Assembly: GCA_018821785.1 (NCBI GenBank)
Contig: JAHJLI010000032.1
Location: 1-60,171, forward strand
DNA: 60,171 nucleotides
Direction of reading: 5' to 3'
Source: Pseudomonadota bacterium
GTDB taxonomy: Bacteria > Desulfobacterota > Desulfobulbia > Desulfobulbales > Desulfocapsaceae
Position numbers and translations under genes: made by a program. Positions 20,293 to 29,476 of this stretch are shown piece by piece. Within the stretch, counting starts at the first letter, position 1. Each line of letters starts with the position of its first letter. The notes under the pieces are model-generated. The model did not search any database and had not been told where the DNA came from. It saw only the letters and a list, made by a program, of their open reading frames with translations.

Positions 20293-20607
20293 CGTAGCCT
20301 CCGTTTTTTGTTTGTTTCTAGTTCAGACCTAAGAAAACGTTGCCAGACTGAAAATTCTTCGATATTGCCAAAACAATTCTTTTCAGTCCAGATGAAGGCT
20401 ATCAGACAATTTTACAAAAAGCAAAATCATGAAAATATACCTTGCCAATGATTTTCAAATATTGACACTTTGCCGATTGTCGTGGATCATAGAGCAGTTT
20501 CACCGGCTATTATATGTTTGATGCCGGACAAGCATGATGTGCAGGCGGCAGGCAGGGTTTCCCCCGCTGCCGCTGTAAATCCCGTTTTCAACCAAAGAGT
20601 GATTTTC
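20293..20607. promoter_or_regulatory. Divergent leader region with two strong hairpins before the UGA-containing gene
   Basis: A 315-base region between divergent genes. Hairpin A pairs CCGGC (20503-20507) with GCCGG (20523-20527). Hairpin B pairs GCGGCAG (20545-20551) with CTGCCGC (20567-20573) around a 15-base loop. A TTGACA at 20462-20467 could be a -35 element. The structures lie 35-100 bases before ATG 20608 and may be a regulatory leader. I recognise no known riboswitch class. Confidence 0.4.
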
Positions 20608-22047
20608 ATGAAACACACCCTGCCATTCCCCACAATTTTCCTGTCTCTGCTGGCCGTTATCCTGGCTGGAGCTTCTGCAATGGCTACAAACAACCTTCCT
20701 CCTGTGCAAAAACTCCGATTATTTTTTTCCGGAAATGTTCAGGCTGAGCTTGGACCATGCGGCTGAGGCAGCCATTCAATGGGCGGTCTGTCCAAAAAAG
20801 CATATCAAATCAGCATCCATTCCGACGAGAAGGCACTCCCCACCGTCCTTCTCGATGCCGGCAACCTGTTGTTCAAGCAACCGACTGTTGCCCACTCGCA
20901 GGAGTTGGTTACCGCCGCAGGCATATTGCAAATCTATAAACAGATGGCCTATGACGCAGTGGCAGTCGGACCACTAGACCTCGCCGCCGGCATCGAATTC
21001 TTAAAAGATGGTAAATTGGAGGATTTCCCCTGGCTGTCGGCCAACCTCACCGATAAAAACCATAAGCTGATCTTTCCGGCGGTCAGGATAATTGAACGCG
21101 GTGAAATGAAAATCGGTGTTATTGGACTCACAGGGCAGATCGCTGATACATCGCAGGAGGCTATCGTCACCGACTGGCGCAAGGTTCTCCCTGAACATCT
21201 GCAGCGGTTAACAAAAGAATGTCAGCTGGTCATCGTCATCTCAAGCCTTACAGGCAAAGACAATGCCGAACTCACTCGGCAATTCCCCCAGGTGCATATA
21301 CTTATCAGCGCTGATCGGCAACAGGGCAATATTGTCCCACGGGTTGATAACAGCACCCTCATCACCCAGACCATGAATCAAGGAAAATACCTTGGGGTTC
21401 TGAACCTCGATTGGATTCCCGGCAGTTCCTGGGCCAAAGACCGGGTGCAGGAGAAGCAGACAGCCTCAGAAAAGGAAACGATTCACCCTCTCAGCAGTTT
21501 CAGCGGCAACTTTATTGCTCTTGGTAAAAATCTTCCGGATGATCAGCAAATCGCCGCTCATGTTGAAGAGATAAAACAACAAATTAACAAGCATAATCAG
21601 AAATTGGCCAGCCCTGACAAGCAGCAGGCTGCTGCCGACAACTCGCCCTTCTCCGGCCTCGCCGGTTTTGCCAGCTGCCAGGAGTGTCATCCTCTGCAAA
21701 CCACGTTTTGGAACTCAACCAGACACGCTCAGGCCTACGCCACCCTGCAACGGCAACATCAAAATTTCAACCTGGATTGCCTGCCCTGCCATATCACCAA
21801 AAACCCTGCCCCAAAAAGCACAGCTCCCTCGCCGGTAGAGGCACTCCTGGCTCTTCCTCCCACCCTGCAGTCGGTCGGTTGCGAGGCCTGCCACGGAGCA
21901 GGGCAGGCCCATGCCGATAGCCCCGACACTATCAAACCGCAAAGAAAAGTCGAAGAAAAAATCTGCGTCGCCTGCCACACCAAAGAAAGAGATCCAGGTT
22001 TCGATTACCGGCAGAAAATCCCTAAGGTACGTTGCCCTGCCGGGTAG
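20608..22047 (+). CDS. Putative selenoprotein: metallophosphoesterase-like domain fused to a tetrahaem cytochrome c554-like domain, with in-frame UGA (Sec53)
   Basis: A 479-residue protein if UGA 20764-20766 is read as selenocysteine. It starts at ATG 20608 with a Sec-type signal peptide (MKHTLPFPTIFLSLLAVILA). The UGA lies in ELGPCG-U-GSHSMGGLSKK; 5'-nucleotidase/UshA-like relatives have PCGC-xxxx-GGL there, so UGA replaces the second Cys. The same frame then stays open for 427 codons. The middle follows the phosphoesterase fold, but metal-site motifs are degenerate (DAGNLL for D-GD-L, AVGPLDL for GNHE-like, ISADRQ for GGHxH). The C-terminus has four CxxCH motifs (Cys 357, 391, 425, 453), ending DYRQKIPKVRC as in cytochrome-c554-type relatives. 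Periplasmic redox or respiratory function is inferred. A sequencing error or nonsense mutation is the alternative. Confidence 0.82.
20764..20793 (+). promoter_or_regulatory. Candidate bacterial SECIS element
   Basis: After the UGA, GGGC (20781-20784) pairs with GUCC (20790-20793), including one G-U pair, and closes the loop GGUCU (20785-20789); a flanking U-A pair extends the helix. From memory, the E. coli fdhF SECIS also has a loop containing GGUCU starting 18 nt after its UGA; here the loop also starts 18 nt after. The bulged U of the fdhF helix is not obvious. A competing hairpin, CCAUUCAAUGG, exists just upstream. Confidence 0.7.
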
Positions 22048-22059
22048 TGAAGAAGAGGA

Positions 22060-23070
22060 TCACTTGCCGACACCGCACAACTGGAGGAGATAATAAAACA
22101 GGCCGGCAACAATTGCCGAAGCCGGAATGGTAACAACCCAGGCGAGTGCCAGGTTGGCGGCAAGCTCCCAGCGAACCGCCGACAGGCGCTTGGACGAGCC
22201 GGTACCAAAAATACAGGCGGTAATGGTGTGGGTGGTGGAAATCGGCGCGCCGAGTACCGAGGCGCCGGTGATAATCAAAGATGCTGAGGTTTCCGCCGCC
22301 AGGCCATTCACCATTTCAAGCTTGGTTATTCGATTGCCCATGGTTTTAATGATTTTCCAACCGCCCATCGCCGTGCCGAGGCCCATGGCCACCGCACAGG
22401 ACAATTTCACCCAAAACGGCACCTCAATGCTGCCGATTTGATGAAATAAAAGCAAGGCCAGGGTGATTACCCCCATGGTCTTCTGAGCATCGTTGAGACC
22501 ATGGCTGGTAGCCATGAAGGCCGCCGAGAGAATCCTTACTTTTTTAATCCTCTGGTTGACCGTCCTTCGATCAGTTCCCTTCAGCAGAAACTGTAACATC
22601 AGGGTCATGCCATAGGCGATGGCAAATCCGGCCAGAGGCGAGAGAATCAATGGCAGGATAATTTTGCTGAGGATACTCGAACTATTGAGGCTGGCGAAAC
22701 CGGCATGGGTGACCGCCGCGCCGATCAGGCCACCGATGAGGGCATGGGAAGAGGAGGAAGGAAAACCGAAATACCAGGTGAGGAGGTTCCAGGCGATGGC
22801 GCCGATGAGGGCCGCCAGGACCAGAATTTGACTGCCCATGACTACTTCCGTGTTGACTATGCCCTTGCCCAGGGTATGCGCCACTTCACTTCCGAGCAAG
22901 GCTCCGACAAGGTTCAACACCGCCGCCATGATTACCGCAGTTCGCGGAGATAACACCTTGGTGGTAACCACAGTGGCTATGGCATTGGCGCAGTCGTGCA
23001 CCCCGTTGGTGAAATCAAAGATCAGGGCGACGACAACGATAACAACGAGAAGCAACGGGACATCAAGCAT
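22060..23070 (-). CDS. pit: Inorganic phosphate transporter, PiT family
   Basis: A 336-residue, about ten-TM carrier with two PiT signatures: DFTNGVHDCANAIATVV near the N-terminus and SHGLNDAQKTMGVI in the second half, each preceded by conserved helices. PiT proteins import phosphate as a metal-phosphate complex or with cations. The gene begins within the last 8 bases of the upstream DUF47 gene, the standard pit operon arrangement, and ends 12 bases from the convergent selenoprotein candidate. Length is short for Pit but typical of the delta-proteobacterial DUF47-linked class. Confidence 0.93.
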   Translation of the reverse strand: MLDVPLLLVVIVVVALIFDFTNGVHDCANAIATVVTTKVLSPRTAVIMAAVLNLVGALLGSEVAHTLGKGIVNTEVVMGSQILVLAALIGAIAWNLLTWYFGFPSSSSHALIGGLIGAAVTHAGFASLNSSSILSKIILPLILSPLAGFAIAYGMTLMLQFLLKGTDRRTVNQRIKKVRILSAAFMATSHGLNDAQKTMGVITLALLLFHQIGSIEVPFWVKLSCAVAMGLGTAMGGWKIIKTMGNRITKLEMVNGLAAETSASLIITGASVLGAPISTTHTITACIFGTGSSKRLSAVRWELAANLALAWVVTIPASAIVAGLFYYLLQLCGVGK

Positions 23071-23692
23071 TTTTCAACACCACCTCTTCAATGGCATCCA
23101 CCAGATCATCTATTCGCTCAATCACCTGCTCTATGCGATCATAGACCTGTATCCATTTGATGATATCCACCACTCCGCTGATTTCACTGACAGGTCCATC
23201 CTGGAGCTCCGACAGACCGGTACTGAGCAGCATCTCACAATCCTGTTTGAGATCTTTGCTTTCCCTTACCAAGGGCCCAACTTCCTCTTTACCCTGCAGG
23301 GCAAAGATCAGTTTTCCAGTGCAAGCGGCCATTAAACTGATGTTCTGCACCATTTTCTTGGCTGGAAAACGTATGCGGCTAAAACCGGAGGTGTGGGTGC
23401 GGGAGGCGATGCTTTTCAGGAAGTTGATGGAATCTTCCTGGGCCAGGTTGATCCGGTAGATGTCTTCACGATCGATAGGGGTAATGAAGGAACCTGAGAG
23501 CTGGCGGGCAATTTCCCGGCATAGTTCATCGCCCTGTTCTTCCTTTATAGAGATGCGTTTAAATGCTTCGTCTTCTGCTTTATAATCATTGAAAAGCTGG
23601 CTCAGCTCGGAGGCGACCTCCTTGAGAATTTCATTTTGCTGAATGAGCAGATCAAAAAAACGGATGGATTTGGGAAAGAGAGTGAATGCCAT
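23063..23692 (-). CDS. DUF47 family (PhoU-like) Pit accessory protein
   Basis: A 209-residue, mostly helical cytosolic protein with the PhoU-like pattern FFDLLIQQNEILKEVASELS, EQGDELCREIARQLSGSFITP and IDREDIYRINLAQEDSINFL. DUF47 proteins regulate the neighbouring low-affinity phosphate carrier. The gene overlaps pit by 8 bases, so the two are translationally coupled. No Pho-box was identified upstream. Function as a Pit regulator is family knowledge plus context. Confidence 0.9.
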   Translation of the reverse strand: MAFTLFPKSIRFFDLLIQQNEILKEVASELSQLFNDYKAEDEAFKRISIKEEQGDELCREIARQLSGSFITPIDREDIYRINLAQEDSINFLKSIASRTHTSGFSRIRFPAKKMVQNISLMAACTGKLIFALQGKEEVGPLVRESKDLKQDCEMLLSTGLSELQDGPVSEISGVVDIIKWIQVYDRIEQVIERIDDLVDAIEEVVLKNA

Positions 23693-24188
23693 AGAAATGC
23701 TCCTGCCGGGTTATTTCAAAGGTTGATCAATCATAGTTTTTCTCTGCCTGTAGATACCAAGAAACGGGAAGTGACAACGTGATGCAACTGCCTCAGAAAA
23801 TGGCTGCTGTGGAATGTTGAAGGGTGAAGGATGAAGGTGGTCAAAATGATGTCTCTTGCAAAGATTTCGAAGTGAAAATTCTCTTGCCAAAACTTCACCG
23901 CACAATGCCAGCAGACTATATCTCCTTATGGTATTTTCGCAACTCTAATCTGCGCCCCGAACCTTCGGAAAACCGTGGTGATAGGCCGGTAGATGGAGGA
24001 ATTTATAGCCATGTTTGATCCCTGTCCTTTTTGAACCTCGCAATCGATGAAGCAGATTGCTTGGAACTATAGAATCTGGTAAAAAAACTCGCACACTGGT
24101 ATATTCATGCCAGCCATTACCCCTGAGCTCCTCCTCTTTAATTTTTCGCCTCCGGCAAAACTTTTTCCTGACAGCTCAGCAGAACGGA
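23693..24188. other. Intergenic region (about 495 bp), no recognisable feature
   Basis: Divergent spacer between the DUF47 gene and the glycosyltransferase fusion. Short open frames on both strands (for example 23824-24018 plus) show no homology I recognise and no ribosome site. Promoters for both flanking genes should be here, but none is clear enough to call. Confidence 0.4.
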
Positions 24189-26168
24189 ATGAAAAGAACA
24201 CACACAGCACCTGTTCTCTTCGCCTGTGGAACAGTTCTCTCCCTGGGCGGTGCATACCTGCTCAAAGCCTGCCAACCCTTGGGGCCCGGCTTTGAGCCCT
24301 GGTTTTTTTCCGGTCTCTCTGCTATGGCCTGCGGCATGCTGCTTCTATGGCACTACCATCCCGAGAAACTGGGGCTACCGACAATTCTTCTCCTGGCCCT
24401 GCTGCTGCGGATTGCATTTCTCTCCTGGCCCCACAACTCCGACCTCAATCGCTATATCTGGGAAGGCTGCATGCAAAATGTCGGGCTCAGTCCCTACCTC
24501 ATTGCTCCGTCGGCGGTCGAAACCGAACCCTTTCGGAACTTGGTATGGGAGGGTGTAAATTTTAAGGATTACCCATCCCTCTATGGCCCCTTGGCGCAAT
24601 TTATCTTTCGCGCTGCCGCTCTCACCTCTGACCCCGCCGCAGCATTGAAACTCTTGTTTCTCACCAGCGACATGGGCGTGCTGTGGTTACTGCTCCTTGC
24701 CTTGCAAAAACATGGAATGGCGCGGCGCCATGGTTGGCTGTATGCCGCCCATCCCCTGCCGATCCTGCTTCTTGTCGGTGAGGGACATCTCGAACCGTTG
24801 TTGGTCTTGCCTCTCTTTGCCGGTTTTCTGGCAATCCATTGGGGCTACGCTCGGGGTGGACTCCTGCTCGTTGGTCTGGCGATGACCGTCAAGATATCGA
24901 TTGCGATGCTCATCCCTTTTGCCCTCAGACGTGTTCCCAAAAAAATCTGGCCGATGGTGGTTTTGCCGCTGCTTCTCTGGCTGCCCTTTGACGACGGATT
25001 TTTTGCACACCTCAAGGTGCTGACCACTTTTGTAAGTTCCGAAACCTTCAACTCCCTGGTGCAGACAATAAGCAAAACAATCCTTCCCTCTGCTGCAGGA
25101 AGCACCGTCGCTGCTGCAACATTTATCCTGGGATACTGTTACCTCTGGGTTCTCGACCCCCAGCATCTCCGAGCAGTGCTTTTGGTACAGGGACTCCTCC
25201 TGCTGTGCAGCCCGGTTGTTCATCCTTGGTATTTTGCCGTGCTTCTCCCCTTTGCTGTACTCTACCGCAGCCTTCCCTGGCTGGTCCTCTGTACGACAAC
25301 TACATTGCTGCTCTACGTGACCCTGCATTTCATCGTCTCTGAGGATTGGCGGACACCTTCGTGGTTATTTTCCCTCGAATTTGTGCCATTTTTTATGACT
25401 CTGGCATTCTGTGCCTGTCGCCGACCCTCCCCGCTTGCTCCATCCTGTTTTGCAAAGCCGACCCATCTTTCTATCCTTCTGCCGGTCCGCAATGAAACAG
25501 AAAATATTCAAGATTGCCTTAAGGCCATTGCCATTCCCACTGATATCCCCGCGGAAATTCTGGTCATTGACGGCGGCTCATCCGACAATACCCTAGCCCT
25601 TGCAGGAGATGACCCCCGGGTTCGCTGCCTGCAGTCTTTTCCCGGTCGAGGTACACAGATAGCTACAGGATATCGCCAGGCACAAGGTGATCTTCTGGTC
25701 ATTATCCACGCCGACACCCGCTTGGGGCCGGACACAATCCAGCATATCTGGCAGCATTGCATAGACAACGCCCATGTCGCGGGCGGGGCCTGTACCGCCC
25801 GTTACAATCACCCAGCCCTGCGCTTTCGCGTCACCGAGATGCTCAACGACCTGCGCGTCCTCTGGTGTGGTATTGCCTTTGGCGATCAGGTACAATTTTT
25901 CCGCCGGGCGGCAATCTCGCCTGAGGCCTTTCCAGATTTTCGGCTGATGGAGGACATCGAGCTTTCCATAGAGACCCGACATGCCGGTGCTCTGGCCTTC
26001 ATCCGCACCCAGGTCTTTGCCTCACATCGACGCTGGGAAAAAGTTGGTTATAGCCGGAATACCCTGCAGGTAATCTGCCTTTTCACGGTGTATATGATAC
26101 TCCGCAGTATTGGACTGGTGCGGGATAAGGGAGAGGCCTTTTATCGGTATTATTACGGCAAGCGCTGA
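24189..26168 (+). CDS. Fusion of a GT-C membrane glycosyltransferase with a TIGR04283-type GT2 glycosyltransferase
   Basis: A 659-residue protein. Residues 1 to about 420 form ten or so TM helices. The first loop carries WPHNSDLNRYIWEG, and further on YPSLYGPLAQFIF, like polyprenol-phosphate-dependent mannosyltransferases (GT-C/DUF2029 type). Residues from about 430 are a cytosolic GT2 domain: LSILLPVRNETENI, ILVIDGGSSDNTL, IIHADTRLGPDTI (DxD-like HAD) and FRLMEDIELSIETRHAG. That half matches the TIGR04283 family, associated by genome context with rSAM/selenodomain or arsenosugar clusters. The start is ATG 24189, since the upstream extension to 24057 is atypical. A single protein could thus make a lipid-linked sugar and use it. 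Fusion is unusual as far as I know. Confidence 0.82.
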   Translation: MKRTHTAPVLFACGTVLSLGGAYLLKACQPLGPGFEPWFFSGLSAMACGMLLLWHYHPEKLGLPTILLLALLLRIAFLSWPHNSDLNRYIWEGCMQNVGLSPYLIAPSAVETEPFRNLVWEGVNFKDYPSLYGPLAQFIFRAAALTSDPAAALKLLFLTSDMGVLWLLLLALQKHGMARRHGWLYAAHPLPILLLVGEGHLEPLLVLPLFAGFLAIHWGYARGGLLLVGLAMTVKISIAMLIPFALRRVPKKIWPMVVLPLLLWLPFDDGFFAHLKVLTTFVSSETFNSLVQTISKTILPSAAGSTVAAATFILGYCYLWVLDPQHLRAVLLVQGLLLLCSPVVHPWYFAVLLPFAVLYRSLPWLVLCTTTTLLLYVTLHFIVSEDWRTPSWLFSLEFVPFFMTLAFCACRRPSPLAPSCFAKPTHLSILLPVRNETENIQDCLKAIAIPTDIPAEILVIDGGSSDNTLALAGDDPRVRCLQSFPGRGTQIATGYRQAQGDLLVIIHADTRLGPDTIQHIWQHCIDNAHVAGGACTARYNHPALRFRVTEMLNDLRVLWCGIAFGDQVQFFRRAAISPEAFPDFRLMEDIELSIETRHAGALAFIRTQVFASHRRWEKVGYSRNTLQVICLFTVYMILRSIGLVRDKGEAFYRYYYGKR

Positions 26169-26243
26169 GGAAGGGCGGAGACACCTGTATCTCCCCCCCT
26201 ATAAAGAGTTTTCAATGAAACCACGGAGTGAAAAAGGAATAAG

Positions 26244-26549
26244 ATGATTACCTGCTATCTGAAATATGTTGTCGATCCTTATAAAATTCCCGAATTTGAA
26301 GCCTATGCCAAAATGTGGCTTCCCCTAGTTGATAGCTTTGGCGGTACACACCATGGCTACTTTCTGCCGCACGAAGGGGCAAACAATATTGCGGTCGCCC
26401 TCTTCAGCTTCCCAAGCCTTTTCGAATATGAAGAATATAGAAAGAAAATTCAGGATGATCCTGCTTGCCAGGCGGCATTTCAGCATGCGAACGACACGCG
26501 CTGCATTATCAGCTTTGAACGAAGCTTTATGCGGCCGGTTTTTGCATAA
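26244..26549 (+). CDS. NIPSNAP-family protein
   Basis: A 101-residue dimeric alpha/beta-barrel-type protein with the NIPSNAP pattern: MITCYLKYVVDPYKIPEFEAYAK at the start (N-terminal strand and helix), a central FFLP-like HHGYFLPHEGANN, and SFPSLFEYEEYRKKIQDDP. The family fold resembles ABM monooxygenases, but the biochemical role in bacteria is uncertain. GGAATAAG precedes ATG 26244 by a few bases. It follows the glycosyltransferase fusion by 75 bases in the same direction, so it may be cotranscribed. Confidence 0.85.
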   Translation: MITCYLKYVVDPYKIPEFEAYAKMWLPLVDSFGGTHHGYFLPHEGANNIAVALFSFPSLFEYEEYRKKIQDDPACQAAFQHANDTRCIISFERSFMRPVFA

Positions 26550-26574
26550 AGCCCTAAGCATAATCCGGACACTT

Positions 26575-26612
26575 CACGTATTTTTCTGAACGAAAAATAA
26601 CAGAAATACGTG
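26575..26612. terminator. Hairpin between convergent genes
   Basis: CACGTATTT(TT)CTG (26575-26588) is complementary to CAGAAATACGTG (26601-26612) with two unpaired T and an A-rich loop. It lies between the convergent NIPSNAP gene and the hybrid kinase gene. There is no T-run on the plus side, so a role as an mRNA 3'-end structure or weak bidirectional terminator is inferred. Confidence 0.45.
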
Positions 26613-26665
26613 GAGTATCTCTGATTATTTGTTTATCCCCAAGACTGCTATTTGCCAAGCCTATC

Positions 26666-29476
26666 TCAACCAGACAGCAAAACTTCTTCTATTTTTTCAG
26701 CAAGCTGACGTACACTGAAAGGTTTTTGCAGAAATGGTGTCTCGGGATGACCCAGATCATGGTGGTCAATGAAGTCATCTGTATAGCCGGACACATACAA
26801 TACCTTGAGGTCGGGTCTGTTTTCACGAAGACGCGCCACCAGTTCCTTGCCACTCATTCCCGGCATGACCACGTCGGTGATGACCAAGTCTGGTTTCATC
26901 TTTTTCCCTTCAACAAGTCGCAATGCCTCGTCACCACTAGCGGCAAAAAACAGCTGATGATATCCGAGATTTTTCAGCATTCTCTCCACCATCTTGCGAA
27001 AAGGCGCCTCATCCTCCACCACCAAGATACTGAGATTTTCATCAATCGACCTCTTTCTCTCGGCAACCAGGACATCATTCGCCTGAGGTTCGATCTGTGT
27101 TTGCGGAAAATAGATTTTAAACGTCGTCCCCTGGCCAGGATCAGAGTAAACCAGGATGTTCCCGCCGGATTGCTTGACAATGCCGAACACAGTTGAAAGC
27201 CCAAGCCCCGTCCCTTTCCCTCTTTCCTTGGTGGTAAAAAAAGGTTCGAATATATTAGCCTGGGTAGCTTTATCCATGCCGCAGCCTGTATCGGACACCG
27301 CCAGCATCACGTACCAGCCAGGCTGAACCCCTGGATGATCTTGCGTATAGTCAAAATCGAGCTCAACATTGACGGTCTCAATGATCAGTTTGCCGCCATG
27401 AAGCATGGCGGCGCGGGCATTGACCACCAGATTGATGACAACCTGCTCGATCTGCCCTGCATCGGCCATCACCCTGGCCAGCCGTTCATCAAGCGACAGT
27501 GTCAGCTCAATATCCTCACCGATCAGCCTTCTCAGCATCTTTTCAAGATCACGGACAACATCATTGAGGCTCAGCACCCCAACCTGCAACACCTGTTTTC
27601 GACTAAAGGCCAGCAACTGACGGGTAAGTGCCGCAGAGCGTTGCCCGGCTTTCACAATTTCACTCACAGGCTCTTGCAGGGGATCGTCAGCTGCGAGGCT
27701 GCGTTGAACAATTTCCCCATAACCAAGAATAACACCCAGCATGTTGTTGAAGTCATGGGCCACGCCCCCCGCTAATCTGCCGATGGACTCCATCTTCTGG
27801 GCCTGCCGCAACTGCTCTTCCAGGCGGGCCTTGTCTTCAGTTGCCCGAATATGCGCGGTAACATCCCGCTTTACGGCCACGAAATTGACAATTTTTCCCG
27901 AGGGCGCGAACACAGGTGAAATAGCCGCATCCTCGACATACAGACTGCCGTCCTTGTGCTTGTTGGTGATGCGGCCCTGCCAGCTCCGGCCATTCAAGAT
28001 GGTTTCCCACAGATTGCGGTAGAAGGCCTCGTCCTGCTTGCCGCTTTTCAGGATGCTCGAAGTTTGACCGACAGCTTCCACTCTGCTGTAGCCGCTTACT
28101 GTTTCAAATGCCGGGTTTACATACTCGATGATCCCCTTTTCGTTAGTCAGGATGATCGCTTCTCCAGTCTGTTCGATTGCCGCCATCAGGCGTTTTCGCT
28201 CGGCGAACTCGTTGTTCAACTGCTCTGTTTTAAAAGCTATTTCCCTGTTGAGCGTGGCATCCCACTCCTTCAAATATCCGGCCATACCCTCGAAAGCCGT
28301 AGTGAGTTCCGTCACCTCACGATAGCCTGTTGCCTGTGGAACCTTCTGTGAAAAATCGCCATTGCCCAGGCGCAAGGCCGCCCCAGTAACCCTGCGCAGC
28401 GGAGCGGTAAGAGTCCGGGCAAAGGCCACGCAACAGATGAAGACAACCACAACCCCCGCCACTCCGACCCACAGCGACACAGTCAGGCGACGAATAAATG
28501 CCTTACGCAATTCAGCCACATCCTGTTTGACCACCATGCCCCAGCCGGTACCGCTTTCAAGATTCACATGACGGAAAGCGGCCAGGACAGGTACCTTGCG
28601 ATAGTCCTCGGTAAATAAAACACCCTCCTTGCCGCTGCTGGCCAAAGATATTGGTAAAGAATCGAGTCGATATTTTTCTGATGCTACGCCCCCGTCAGTA
28701 AGTGGCTGCTCAAGCGGTGTCAGGAGATGCCGGTCTTTATCAGTAAGTAAAACCTCGCCGCTCAGGCCAAGCCCTCCCCCGTTGCTGAGAATCGGCATAA
28801 GAACCGCATCGATATCGATGCGGGAAAACAACACGGCAACGTGCATGTCCCCGTCCAGTCCATGGACACTGCGCCTGATAATCATGGATCGATTGCCGCC
28901 ATTATTATTGCTGCCGACAAAGAGAAAACTGTTGTCTTGCCTTGATTCCACAATGCTCTTGAGCTGCTCCCGATCATCCGGTCCTCGGCCCAAATTTCCC
29001 TGCAGCGATGAGACGATGATTTCACCGGACAGGGCATCCACCAGATACATCGCCTCAATGGCAGAGTAGTACCTGGACGTGCTCCTGAACCTACTGGCAA
29101 TACGGATGGCCTCAGGCATGGCCGCCATCGCCGAAGGAGCTATACCCTTTTGTATGCTCTCGACAATTGTGAAGACGTCAGCCTGCACTTCCGGATCATC
29201 TGCAAGGGTGCTGACATCTCCCAATCGTTCCCGCAGCCAGGATTGCAGCAACTCCTTTTTAAGATCTGCCACCAGGCCAAGGCGGATGACTTCCCTCCTT
29301 TGAAAACTCTGATAGTCACCCTCAATTCCCAGTGAAGGAAGGCCAAACGACCTGACCAGACTGACGGATATGACAACCAGAGCCGACAACCCACCAAAGA
29401 CGAGAATCATCCAGAAACGCAGGCTGCGTTGACTTGCCCATGAAACCCGAGGATATTCGACTGACTGTCGGCTCAC
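26666..29476 (-). CDS. Hybrid sensor histidine kinase with periplasmic Cache-type sensor, HAMP, PAS and receiver
   Basis: A 936-residue protein. TM1 at about 22-45, a periplasmic domain of roughly 280 residues with Cache-like features, TM2 (LWVGVAGVVVVFICCVAFA), HAMP, PAS/PAC (MAAIEQTGEAIILTNEKGIIEYVN), HisKA with H-box GRLAGGVAHDFNNMLGVILG, HATPase with VVNARAAML, DTGCGMDKATQANIFEPFFTT and GKGTGLGLSTVFGI, and a receiver with LVITDVVMPGMSG. Start is GTG 29476, spaced 7 bases from AAGGAGG and overlapping the upstream stop as GTGA. It is therefore translationally coupled to the binding protein at 29473-30612, which is likely its ligand-presenting partner. Confidence 0.93.
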   Translation of the reverse strand: MSRQSVEYPRVSWASQRSLRFWMILVFGGLSALVVISVSLVRSFGLPSLGIEGDYQSFQRREVIRLGLVADLKKELLQSWLRERLGDVSTLADDPEVQADVFTIVESIQKGIAPSAMAAMPEAIRIASRFRSTSRYYSAIEAMYLVDALSGEIIVSSLQGNLGRGPDDREQLKSIVESRQDNSFLFVGSNNNGGNRSMIIRRSVHGLDGDMHVAVLFSRIDIDAVLMPILSNGGGLGLSGEVLLTDKDRHLLTPLEQPLTDGGVASEKYRLDSLPISLASSGKEGVLFTEDYRKVPVLAAFRHVNLESGTGWGMVVKQDVAELRKAFIRRLTVSLWVGVAGVVVVFICCVAFARTLTAPLRRVTGAALRLGNGDFSQKVPQATGYREVTELTTAFEGMAGYLKEWDATLNREIAFKTEQLNNEFAERKRLMAAIEQTGEAIILTNEKGIIEYVNPAFETVSGYSRVEAVGQTSSILKSGKQDEAFYRNLWETILNGRSWQGRITNKHKDGSLYVEDAAISPVFAPSGKIVNFVAVKRDVTAHIRATEDKARLEEQLRQAQKMESIGRLAGGVAHDFNNMLGVILGYGEIVQRSLAADDPLQEPVSEIVKAGQRSAALTRQLLAFSRKQVLQVGVLSLNDVVRDLEKMLRRLIGEDIELTLSLDERLARVMADAGQIEQVVINLVVNARAAMLHGGKLIIETVNVELDFDYTQDHPGVQPGWYVMLAVSDTGCGMDKATQANIFEPFFTTKERGKGTGLGLSTVFGIVKQSGGNILVYSDPGQGTTFKIYFPQTQIEPQANDVLVAERKRSIDENLSILVVEDEAPFRKMVERMLKNLGYHQLFFAASGDEALRLVEGKKMKPDLVITDVVMPGMSGKELVARLRENRPDLKVLYVSGYTDDFIDHHDLGHPETPFLQKPFSVRQLAEKIEEVLLSG

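Noticed and set aside
20545-20580. GCCGCTGTAA near a GC-rich hairpin, reminiscent of the core of cobalamin riboswitches
   Set aside because: No B12 box or the other conserved segments could be found in the 100 bases available before the start codon.
20470-20766. Treating the first part of the gene as a separate 98-residue protein ending at UGA
   Set aside because: The fragment ends inside a conserved PCGC motif and the next frame continues without a break in the same phase; a selenocysteine reading is simpler.
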